From Adiantum capillus-veneris (lineage: Eukaryota; Streptophyta; Polypodiopsida; Polypodiales; Pteridaceae), in the NCBI GenBank assembly GCA_014529385.2, contig CM043946.1:36538058-36566557 (forward strand): a stretch of DNA of 28,500 bases, written 5' to 3'. Positions 1 to 8,347 of the stretch are shown piece by piece. Position 1 is the stretch's first letter. Every line of letters begins with the position of its first letter. The position numbers and the translations under genes are program-made. The notes under the pieces are model-generated. The model did not search any database and was not told the origin of the DNA. It worked only from the letters and a program-made list of their open reading frames with translations.

Positions 1-1185
1 AAATCAACATAAAGAGTTTTTCATAAATGGGCCATAACTTCCAATACATAGACTCTCCGGCTATTAGAAGCATGAAAACATCTTTATAATTACCCATGCT
101 AACTCTATAGCTTACCCATGCTAACTATGTAGCACTTAAAAGGCCATTAATTTGTGCTAAAGAGTGGTCTAATGCCTATTTTTTAAAAATTGGCCAAAAA
201 CGGCACATGTTTTTCCGTTCAAGTTAGGTTTAAAAATGTTATTCAAACCAAACTCTAAAGATGGAATCACTAGCCCAAAAAAATTCCAAGTTTTTTTCAA
301 GTCATAAGCAACCTTTGTGGGTATAGAATGCCTTAGAATCTACTTGGCATCTCAAGTAACAATTCTTAGAAGTTGTTGAGTTAAGAGGACACAAAAGTGT
401 CCAAGGACATAAAAGTGTTATGTTACCACTCTAGTGTTAAAGCTAAAAATGTGTGTGGTTAAGGGGACAAGGCCAATGATTGAGGGTAGTTTCATAGGTA
501 TTTTTTAGGCTCTCATACGTTTTTTCTAGACTTAAATAGAGACTATGGACGGGGAAGCTACATTCTCTCTCTACCTTTTCAAAGAGTATAAGGAAGAGTG
601 GAAGAGGGGGTGGGGGTGGAGCCCATGCTTTCCCTCCAACATAAATAGACTTCCCATTTACGTGCATCAAAAGACCCTGAAAATTCAAAAAATTTAAAAG
701 TTCCCAAAACCTCAATTTGCACTCTCCAACCCCCCCCCCCCCCCCCCCCCCAAACCTATTATATGGTCTCTCACTACAACCTCCCCCATCTTCATCTACA
801 CCTTCATAGTCCTCTCTCTCGAAGCTCTCCATGGCTGCAGTAGCTATCAAAATTTTTCCAACCACCTCTTTTACGCTTTCATCTACACCTTCATAACCCT
901 CCATTTCCAAGCTTTCCATGGCTGCAGCATCTATGGAATCTCTTCCAACCTCCAAGCTTTCCATGGATGTAACATCTATGCAAATCCTTTCAACCACCTG
1001 TTCTCCCCTTTTATCTACACCTTCATATCCCATAGTCTCCAAGCTCTCCATGGCTACAACACCTATGGAAATGATTCCAGCCACCTCTTGTACCCTTGCC
1101 ATGGATCCAAAAACCTTGGACTTCAATGATGTCCCTTGAAGGTTAACCCTCTGTCTTCCCCCTCTCCAAAAACATTCTTCATCTA
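1..1185 (-). repeat. Left arm of ~1.2 kb inverted repeat
   Basis: The reverse complement of this stretch matches 13842-15082 almost throughout. Base 1 pairs with about 15082, so the arm probably continues beyond the window. The match ends sharply at 1185 (TTCATCTA), where this arm runs into the A/T tandem array and the other arm continues with unrelated sequence. By eye there are about 14 mismatches over ~365 bases in the best-compared part (781-1140). The arm contains an internal degenerate tandem repeat and a C run at 730-751; the partner arm has an interrupted G-rich tract near 14357 instead. The 227-codon minus-strand frame at 443-1126 lies inside it. I do not recognise the family. Confidence 0.9.
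781..1125 (-). repeat. Degenerate internal tandem repeat (AMESLE/YEGVD units)
   Basis: Read on the minus strand, the frame contains repeated blocks of the form AMESLE...YEGVD(E/K)...VV. There are three long units (about 28-30 codons) and one shorter unit without YEGVD. In DNA terms the unit starts near CCATGGAAAGCTTGGA and carries TATGAAGGTGTAGATGAA. Several frames on both strands stay open across it, as expected of a periodic sequence with few stops. A protein product is therefore not established. The same array occurs in the partner arm at 13960-14250. Confidence 0.75.
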
Positions 1186-1254
1186 ACGCAAACCATAAAC
1201 TTTTTATTGATATCCTTGTAATACAATTTTTTTTTGATATCCTTTGTAATACAA
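1186..1254 (+). repeat. Short A/T-rich tandem array, left part
   Basis: This contains ACGCAAACCATAAAC, then two copies of GATATCCTTTGTAATACAA-like sequence about 28 bases apart. The same motifs recur at 7747-7911 on the far side of gypsy-1, so the two pieces look like one array split by the element. Confidence 0.7.
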
Positions 1255-2052
1255 ACTTTCTGGGTCATTTTTGAAGGTGTTAACGTGTGATGTTGGAAAA
1301 GTGATGTATGAAGCGATTGAAGCCTATGTTATAAGGAACAACTTTGGTTCTCTGAGTTTTTAGAGATTTTGATGTTTTGATGCTCGTTGAGAGCCAAAGA
1401 TTAAGGAAAAAGTGAAATTTACTGTTTTTGCACCGTTTTTGTAGAAAATGCTGTTTTGCAGGTTGATTTTTAGCAAATCAGATCAGGCTATGGAAATTTT
1501 GTATCACATAGCCGTCGAAGAGCGCAACAAGATTGTGTGAGACGGACTTGGGCTGTTTTGGCTCCGTTTGGGAGTTATGTTCAGTTGAAGACAGCTAGAA
1601 ATTTTAGGACTTAAAAAAAAATAAAAAAAAGTTTCAAAAATCTAACCTTTACGGATCGCATCGTGATTACGTTCTTATCTTATTCTCGCAGGTATACTTG
1701 GTGCGAAAATCGAGTTGATGAACGCCTAAAAAGCGGCTATTTTGAGAAGTCGCATGCTTTTCGAGGAAAAGAAGGATAAAAGAACGACTGGTGGTGCGTT
1801 TGGGGATCATTCATAGATCTCCTCTTTTGCGAGTGTGAGTGCGATTGCGATTGCGAGTGCGAGTGTGAGTGAGACGCTGCATGCAAGCGGATTGAGGCTC
1901 GGGGGTGGTCGGGAGGTTTGAGCTAGGTACAACGGGGTGCGCCCATATTTCATTGCTCCTCTGTTGTATCAAAACTCTGCAAAAATTCATCAATACAAAG
2001 ATCTCTTTCTCTATCTTTTGCTGTCTATCTCTATTATTCTGTTCCTGTGACA
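1255..2052 (+). repeat. Gypsy-1 5' LTR, 5'-truncated
   Basis: This aligns end to end with 6957-7746. The first 140 bases of the complete LTR (6817-6956, beginning TGTAACAGG) are absent, and array sequence joins directly at ACTTTCTGGG. It ends in CCTGTGACA just before the primer-binding site. It holds a GCGAGT/GTGAGT-type hexamer tract at 1829-1876, which is 18 bases longer than in the 3' LTR. Confidence 0.93.
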
Positions 2053-2054
2053 AT

Positions 2055-2066
2055 TGGTATCAGAGC
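2055..2066 (+). promoter_or_regulatory. Primer-binding site, initiator-Met tRNA type
   Basis: TGGTATCAGAGC lies two bases after the LTR end. This is the usual plant LTR-retrotransposon sequence complementary to the 3' end of initiator tRNA-Met, and it primes minus-strand DNA synthesis. Confidence 0.93.
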
Positions 2067-2084
2067 AAGCGGTTGATTCTGGAC

Positions 2085-3405
2085 ATGGAAAGATACGAGA
2101 GGATGATGAAGGAGCAAGAAGACCTGATTCGGCGACTACGAGAAGATCTAGAACAAGCAAATCGGGAGCATGTTGAGGCTCTGCGAGGCAAAGCAGCACG
2201 AGAGCCTGATATCTATGTGGCCTTTGATGGCGAACATGAAGGCGAAAACCATGCTACTCCACTAGGAAACAATAATCATCGTGGTGGTGTTGGGGCACCT
2301 GGCGGTGGTGATAGTGGTGATGGTGGAAGTGGTGATGGTGGGAACGGTGGTGGTGGATGTAGAGGTCGTCAACACGAAAGAGAACGGGATAATGTTGAAG
2401 CTCAAACTCATGAAAGGAGAGGATGAAGAAGAAGACGTGAGGAAGAAGATACAGATGAAGATTCTGAAAAGGCAGCTTTGTGGCAAGTCTTCAAGACGGC
2501 AAAGGTTAACGAATTTAATGGCATCGAGAAAACTGGCAAAGATCTTGAAGCATAGATTGAAGAGTTAGAAGATTATTTTGCATTGAAGAAGTTCTCTGAA
2601 GAAGCGAAAGCAAAGGTTGCAGTTGTTCATCTTCGACAAACTGCAAAGCTTTGGTGGAAAACTTACCTTAAACAGCGAACAAAGGTTACTCCAATCACTT
2701 GGGAGGATTTTCAAAACGCAAGCGTAAAAAAGATACTATACTCCACACTATGAAATGGATAAAAAGATGGAGTTTTACAAGTTTCAGCAGAAACCTAAGG
2801 ACGAGCCAAGTCTTACTGTACATGAGTGTAAGGAGAAGTTTATGCGACTTCACAAGTATGCACCTGAAGTAGAAGAAGAGGTATTGACAAATTTTTTTAT
2901 CGAAGGGCTACGTAAAGATCTGTATTATCAAGTAAAGGGTGCGGGAGGTACCGATTTTCTCGATGCTATTGCGAAGACCAAAAATTATGAGAAGAAGGTG
3001 AAGTATGAGACCCGCAACCCTACTTCAAGCAAAATTATATCTACCGGGAATAGAATGCAGAATAGGCCTTTTCTGTCAACACCTTAGACAAACACTGAAT
3101 TTTCTTGAAGGAATTTTACAAATAATCAGAGAAGACAACCTAGTAATTTTTCAAATCACAATCAGAATTTCAATTAAAATCATAGTACAAATCAGAATGC
3201 TGTAAACAACCGCAATCAAAATTCGGGTCAGAAGAATGCAAATCAGAATCAAAGAAAACGACCACCGCTACGGTGGCAACATGATCCTGCTTTTCTAGAA
3301 CGAGCAAGGAAATTTGGGGTGTATTTTCGTTGCGGTGAGCAGGGTCACAAGACGTTCGAATGTCCAAATAAGGAGATCGATAAGACGGTTCTTGCACGAA
3401 TGTAA
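2085..3405 (+). pseudogene. Gypsy-1 gag (capsid/nucleocapsid), broken
   Basis: The likely start is the ATG at 2085, 19 bases after the primer-binding site. It opens with a coiled-coil-like stretch (MERYERMMKEQEDLIRRLRE), followed by a G-rich linker. The capsid domain (2448-3040) has the typical retrotransposon-gag features LWWKTYL, WEDF and VHECKEKFMRL. In-frame stops are TGA at 2424 and TAG at 2553. A shift to another frame falls between about 2717 and 2745. Further stops are at 3085, 3106, 3175 and 3403. An N/Q-rich segment precedes the nucleocapsid zinc knuckle (3319-3366, FRCGEQGHKTFECP). The first cysteine of the CCHC knuckle reads Tyr (TAT), so the knuckle is damaged. Gag would package element RNA into virus-like particles. 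Confidence 0.9.
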
Positions 3406-3846
3406 ACCAATATGAATGCGATGGACACTACGATTGAGGAAGCGAGCGAGGAAGGGAAGTGCTCTGAAATTCTTATGAAATGTATGACAACGTCTGTGCA
3501 TCATTTAAAGGCATCTGTTATAAGAATTCGGGGTAAGATAGGAACTCAAATTGTGAATTTTCTCATTGATTCGGGTAGTACGCATTGTTTTATGTCTAAT
3601 AAGCTTGCGCAGACTTTGAAATTGAATTCTAATTTCCACGTTAGGAGACCTGTAGAATTGGCTAATGGGAAGAAACATTATACACAGGGTCATATTCAAA
3701 ACTTACCTTTTTTGCTGAATAAAGAGAAACATTCGGGAGAATTTTATGTTATTGGCATGGGTGAACGAATTGTAATTCTAGGAATGGATTGGTTGGCTGC
3801 GAATTATGCATTGATTGATTGTGAGAAGGGTAAAATTGGTTTTTAA
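3406..3846 (+). pseudogene. Gypsy-1 aspartic protease
   Basis: This frame follows the zinc knuckle in the same phase, separated only by the TAA at 3403, so gag and protease were probably one polyprotein. The retropepsin active site appears as NFLIDSGSTHCFMS (catalytic D in DSG). The flap and C-terminal signature is [17 protein letters not shown]. The frame closes at 3846. The coding phase shifts near 3838, and the downstream frame VFKNRDG continues the polyprotein, consistent with a one-base insertion. The domain would cleave Gag-Pol. Confidence 0.9.
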
Positions 3847-4640
3847 AAACAGAGATGGTCATGCGATTAAAGCTGAGGAGAGAGATAGTAAATCACTTCT
3901 GATTTCTACCATGAAACTTTTGAGGGGGCTGAGACAAGGGTGTGAGACGTTTCTTGTGTTTGCTAATGAGATTAAAGAAGAATCTGGGGATAAACAGAAA
4001 GAGATAAATCCAGAATTTGTAGAGGATCTCATACATGAATTTAAGGATGTGTTTTTGGACGATCTTCTTGATATGCCTCTGCCTAGAGCGATAGACCATG
4101 CCATAGATCTATATCTAGGAGAAACACCTTATTCAAGGGCTCCATACAGGTTCAATATTGATGAGCTTAAAGAGATCAAGATAAAACTTGATGATCTTTT
4201 GAAAAAGGGTTTCATTAAACCTAGTGTATCTCCTTGGGGTAGTCCTGTGTTATTCCAAAGGAAAAAGGATGGTACATATAGGTTATGCATTGACTATAGG
4301 GGATTAAACAAACAGACCATTAAGAACAAATATCCTCTTCCTCACATAGATGAATTGCTTACCCAATTGATTGGTGCCATAATATTTTCAAAGATTGACC
4401 TTCGTTCTGGCTACCATCAAATCCGCATTAAGACCGAGGACATTCCAAAGACCGCTTTTCGGACACGATATGGGCATTATGAATTTACAGTTCTTGCTTT
4501 TGGTTTGACTAATGCACCAGCAACTTTCATGTGCTTAATGAATAGTATTTTTCACCCGTATCTTGATGACTTATTTTTGGTATTCTTGGATGATATTTTT
4601 GTGTATTCTAAGAATGAAGAAGATCATGCATTGCATTGAA
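3842..4640 (+). pseudogene. Gypsy-1 reverse transcriptase, N-terminal and palm part
   Basis: This frame carries the Ty3/gypsy RT landmarks in order: [81 protein letters not shown] and the catalytic [11 protein letters not shown] at about 4580-4610. FLDD is a normal variant of the YxDD box in this superfamily. The frame ends at a TGA (4637-4639) within the RT domain, at HALH/KKTFEVL. The downstream RT text resumes in the same phase, so this is a nonsense mutation rather than a domain end. Confidence 0.95.
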
Positions 4641-5358
4641 AGAAAACATTTGAAGTTTTGCGTGAACATAAATTGTATGCCAAAGCAAGTAAGTGTTCTT
4701 TTGCAAAGGATCAGATTGTGTTTTTGGGAAGAGTGATTTCTAAAGAGGGGATTTTTCTAATTAGACTATTGTGGAGTGGAAAACACCTAAGTCAGTAAGG
4801 GATGTAAGAAGCTTTATGGGTCTAGCACAATATGAGAGAGCACACATTAAAGATTTCTCTAAGATAGCAAGTCCTTTGACCGAATTGACCAAGAAAGACA
4901 AGGGTTTTGTGTGGACTTCTAGCTGTGAGACTGCTTTTGAGACCCTGAAGGCTAAAATAGCGGAAAATTGTGTTTTGAAAGTTCCTGAGATGGGCAAACC
5001 ATTTGTTGTGTCCTGTGACGCTAGTGGTGAACAATTAGGTTGTGTTTTGACACAAGAAGGAAGAGTGGTTGCATATGAGTCTAGGAAATTAAGACGACAT
5101 GAATTGAACTATGCAACACATGATCTAAAATTGCTTGTTGTTGTTCATGCATTGAAGCATTGGCGTCATCTTTTGCTTGGTGTAAAATTTGAATTGTGTA
5201 CTGATCACCAAAGCTTGAAGTATATTTTCACTCAGCCATTGTTAAATAACAGACAAAGAAGATGGATTGAATTGCTGGCTGAGTATGACTTTGATTTGAA
5301 GTATTTGTGTGGAAAAGAAAATAAAGTTGCAGATGCATTGAATCGTAGGCCTATGTGT
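4641..5358 (+). pseudogene. Gypsy-1 RT connection and RNase H
   Basis: After the TGA, RT resumes (FEVLREHKLYAKASKCSFA, then VFLGRVISKEG). The phase is lost again near 4750-4770, and the next frame begins VEWKTPKSVRDVRSFMGLA. RNase H follows: VSCDASGEQLGCVL (first Asp), NYATHDLKLLVVVHALKHW and LCTDHQSLKYIF (third Asp), ending with VADALNRRP. Where the family has DLEL, with the catalytic Glu, this copy has DLKL, a probable Glu-to-Lys loss. RNase H would remove the RNA strand during cDNA synthesis. Confidence 0.9.
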
Positions 5359-6787
5359 AATTTGTTGACTGTTGTGCGTTCTAATTTGATTGATGATATA
5401 CATGCTGAAGTTGAAAGTGATTCTTTTTATATGCCTATTTTGAAATTCTTGCGTGAAAATATTGGTGAGATGTATGAGAACAGATATCTATTGTATAAGG
5501 AAAATCTGTATTCTTTTAAGAGTAAAATTTTGCATGAGTGTCATAATTCACCTTTTTCTGGTCATCCTGGATTGAATAAGACATATGAAAAGATTAAAAG
5601 TTCATTCTTTTGGCCGCGTACGTATGAAATTGGATGTTAAGAATTATGTGTGTGAGTGCTTTCAATGTCAACAAGTTAAGATTGAACATAAGAGGATGCC
5701 TGGTGACCTTCAACCCTTAGACATTCCTTTACAGAAGTGGGAGTCTATATCCATGGACTTTATCTTTAGACTTCCTACTACTTGTGGAGGGTATGATTCG
5801 ATCTTTGTGGTGGTAGATAGACTCACAAAACAAGCTCACTTCTTTCCTGTAAAAATAACTGATACTACATTTACCATTGCACGATTGCTTGTGAAAGAGA
5901 TATTTCGTTTGCATGGCATGCCCAAGAGTATAGTGTTTGACAGAGATTCTAAGTCCACTTCTCATTTTTGGAGAGCGACTTTTGACTCTATAGGTACCCA
6001 GTTACGCATGTCTACTGCTTTTCATCCTCAAACTGATGGGGAAACGGAGAGAGTGAATCGTATTTTAGAAGATATGTTACGAATGTATGTCAATGAAAAC
6101 CAATCTAATTGGAATGAATATCTGCCTCTGGTTGAATTTGCATATAACAGTTCATATCATACATCTATTAGGATGACTCTGTTTGAGGCAATGTATGGCT
6201 ACAACTGTCCAACACCTATTAATTTCCTTAACTCGAGGAATAAGGTAGAATTGTCACGTGAGATGCTTGAGAAAATGGATAGCGATTTGGCCAAAATGAG
6301 GGGGAATATTAGAAAAGCTCAAAAGAGATATAAATTGTATTATGACAAGAAACATCGTGTTGTGGAGTATGAAACTGGTGATATGATTTTCTTAAAGGTT
6401 ATTCCTCAGAAGTCTCATTTGATTCTTGGAAAGGATGGAAGATTGTCTCCACGATTTGTTGGGCCATTTAAAATTTTGAAGCGCATTGGTTCATTAGCTT
6501 GCAAATTGGAATTACCTTCTCATGTTAAAGTGCATCCTGTATTTCATGTGAGTTTATTGAAAAAGTATGTTCCTAATGTGCATCATGTTTTACAGGACAA
6601 CTCTAAGTTGAAAGATGACGGAACATGGATAGTAGAACCAGACTTAGTGCTAGATAGGCGTGTTAAACATATGAGAAATAGAGACATTGTGGAAGTTTTG
6701 TTTAAGTGGCAGAACTATCCAGTAGAGGTTGCATCATGGATTGATCTTAGTGTTTTGCAAAGAGAATTTCCCTCCTTCCAACTCTGA
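5359..6787 (+). pseudogene. Gypsy-1 integrase with C-terminal chromodomain
   Basis: The H2C2 zinc-binding region is split by a frameshift. HECHNSPFSGHPG (to ~5575) lies in one frame and CECFQCQQVK in the next, and the join at 5618-5626 is a tandem CGTACGTA. The catalytic core keeps D (SMDFIFRLP), D (FDRDSK) and E (TDGETERVNR). After the core come a GPFKILKRIG segment and a chromodomain (about 6625-6780) with EPDLVLDRRV, EVLFKWQNYP and ASWIDLSVLQREFP. In chromoviruses this domain is thought to steer integration toward particular chromatin. The second frame, about 390 codons to the TGA at 6785, has no internal stop. It is the cleanest part of the element. Confidence 0.94.
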
Positions 6788-6800
6788 GGACAAAGTTAAT

Positions 6801-6816
6801 TTTGAAAAGGGGAGAA
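6801..6816 (+). promoter_or_regulatory. Polypurine tract of gypsy-1
   Basis: A purine-rich GAAAAGGGGAGAA stretch directly precedes the TG that opens the 3' LTR. This is the expected position for the plus-strand primer. Confidence 0.85.
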
Positions 6817-7746
6817 TGTAACAGGACTTTATTTTTGAAGTGTTTTAGCAAAAAATGTTGTTTTTCTAGGAAGTTTTGGTCGTTTTAAAGTTGGTCCACT
6901 GTGTAGAAGGATGTGTGGATTATTTTCGTCCAATAAAATTTTTTGAGCCAGAAGGCACTTTCTGGGTCATTTTTGAAGGTGTTAATGTGTGATTTTGGAA
7001 AAGTGATGTATGAAGCGATTGAAGCCAGTGTTATAAGGAACAACTTTGGTTTTATGAGTTTTTAGATATTTTGATGTTTTGATGCTCGTTGAAGGCCAAA
7101 GATTAAGGAAAAAGTGAAATTTGTTGTTTTTGCATCGTTTTTGTAGAAAATGCTGTTTTGCAGGTTGATTTTTAGCAAATCAGAGCAAGCTATGGAAATT
7201 TTGTATCAGATAGCCATCGAAGAGCGCAACAAGAGCAACAAGATTGTGTGAGACGGATTTGGGCTGTTTTGGCTTCGTTTGGGAGTTATGTTTAGTTGAA
7301 GACAGCTAGAAATTTTAGGACTTGAAAAAATAATTAAAAAAAGTTTTAAAAATCTAACCTTTACAGATCGCTTCGCGATCACGTTCTTATCTTATTCTCG
7401 CAGGTATACTTGGTGCGAAAATCGAGTTGATGAACGCCTAAAAAATGGCTGTTTTGAGAAGTCGCATGCTTTTCGAGGAAAAGAAGGATAAAAGAACGAC
7501 GGGTGGTGCGTTTGGGGATCATTTACAGATCTCCTCTTCTGCGAGAGCGAGTGCGAGTGAGAGTGAGACGCTGCATGCAAGCGGACTGAAGCTCGGGGGT
7601 GGTCTGGAGGTTCGAGCTCCGTACAACGGAGTGCATCCATATTCCATTTCTCCTCTGTTGTATCAAAACTCTGTAAAAATTCATCAATACAAAGATCTCT
7701 TTCTCTATCTTTTGCTGTTTATCTCTATTATTATGTTCCTGTGACA
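6817..7746 (+). repeat. Gypsy-1 3' LTR, complete (930 bp)
   Basis: It starts TGTAACAGG and ends CCTGTGACA, giving a near-perfect inverted terminal pair with TG...CA ends. It matches the 5' LTR from 6957 on. Length differences are a 9-base AGCAACAAG duplication near 7230, present only here, and a shorter hexamer tract at 7541-7570. The TATA box and polyadenylation site could not be assigned with confidence. Confidence 0.94.
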
Positions 7747-7911
7747 TTGGTTGTAATACAAAATTACGCAAACCATTTTTTTTTTTTGATATCCTTGTAA
7801 TACAAAATTACGCAAACGCGCAGACTTTTTTTTTACATCCTTGCAATACAAAATTACGCAAACCATAAACTTTGCAAAACTTACAATGTTTTTTTATATC
7901 CTTGTGCAATA
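7747..7911 (+). repeat. Short A/T-rich tandem array, right part
   Basis: TGTAATACAAAATTACGCAAAC-type sequence begins at 7752, 7796 and 7842, a spacing of 44-46 bases. The copies are separated by T-runs and GATATCCTTG, and a fourth partial copy lies near 7896. They are homologous to 1186-1254. Confidence 0.85.
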
Positions 7912-8347
7912 TATTAGTTGTATATATTGTGGTGTGTGGTTGTGTAGGTAGAGTCCGGCCACCTAGTGTGGTCAGACATGTTATGGTTGTAATTGCTTGA
8001 TGGTAATATAAGGAGGTGCCGAATGAGAGAGAGGCACACTTGGTTTGGACGTGTAGGCAGAGTCGACCACACATCACAAAATCTTGGATTTTGTTGGTTA
8101 GAGATACTCCCTACTTAGTTTCTTAACCTATAAAAATAATTTTAAATTGTTCTATCTCTAACACATGCCAAAAACCTTCCATCAACATTGAAATTAACCA
8201 AAAAGGTGTATTGCATCTACAAATCAAAATGGAGAGTGCAAAAAACAAAAAATCCCGCACTAGGATATTTGGGGAAAAGTTAATAGCCATAAGCACATAT
8301 CACCGAAAAAACTACTTCTATAAAACCATAGCAAGGTCCACAAGCTT
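7912..8347. other. A/T-rich spacer, no gene seen
   Basis: No frame with recognisable protein content. Two related short segments, GTGTAGGTAGAGTC (near 7942) and GTGTAGGCAGAGTC (near 8050), flank TAATATAAGGAGGTGCC. This may be the remnant of another repeat end. Confidence 0.5.

Larger units (their letters stand above)
1255..7746 (+). mobile_element. Gypsy-1: decayed chromodomain Ty3/gypsy LTR retrotransposon
   Basis: The order is: truncated 5' LTR (1255-2052), primer-binding site (2055-2066), gag with zinc knuckle, protease, RT, RNase H, integrase, chromodomain, polypurine tract (6801-6816) and full 3' LTR (6817-7746). This domain order and the C-terminal chromodomain are those of plant chromoviruses. 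At least six in-frame stops in gag-pro, one in pol and several frameshifts show it cannot make its own proteins. The LTRs differ clearly (about a dozen mismatches in the first ~185 aligned bases, by eye), so the insertion is not recent. No target-site duplication can be shown because the 5' end is missing. Confidence 0.96.

Noticed and set aside
443-1126. 227-codon minus-strand frame in the left inverted-repeat arm
   Set aside because: Open through periodic units, a poly-Gly stretch from a C run and a Pro stretch. The partner-arm frame ends differently, and substitutions between arms are mostly amino-acid changing. Kept as repeat rather than gene.
3859-5034. Minus-strand frames of 68-82 codons opposite gypsy-1 RT
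   Set aside because: Antisense shadows of the RT and RNase H coding sequence.
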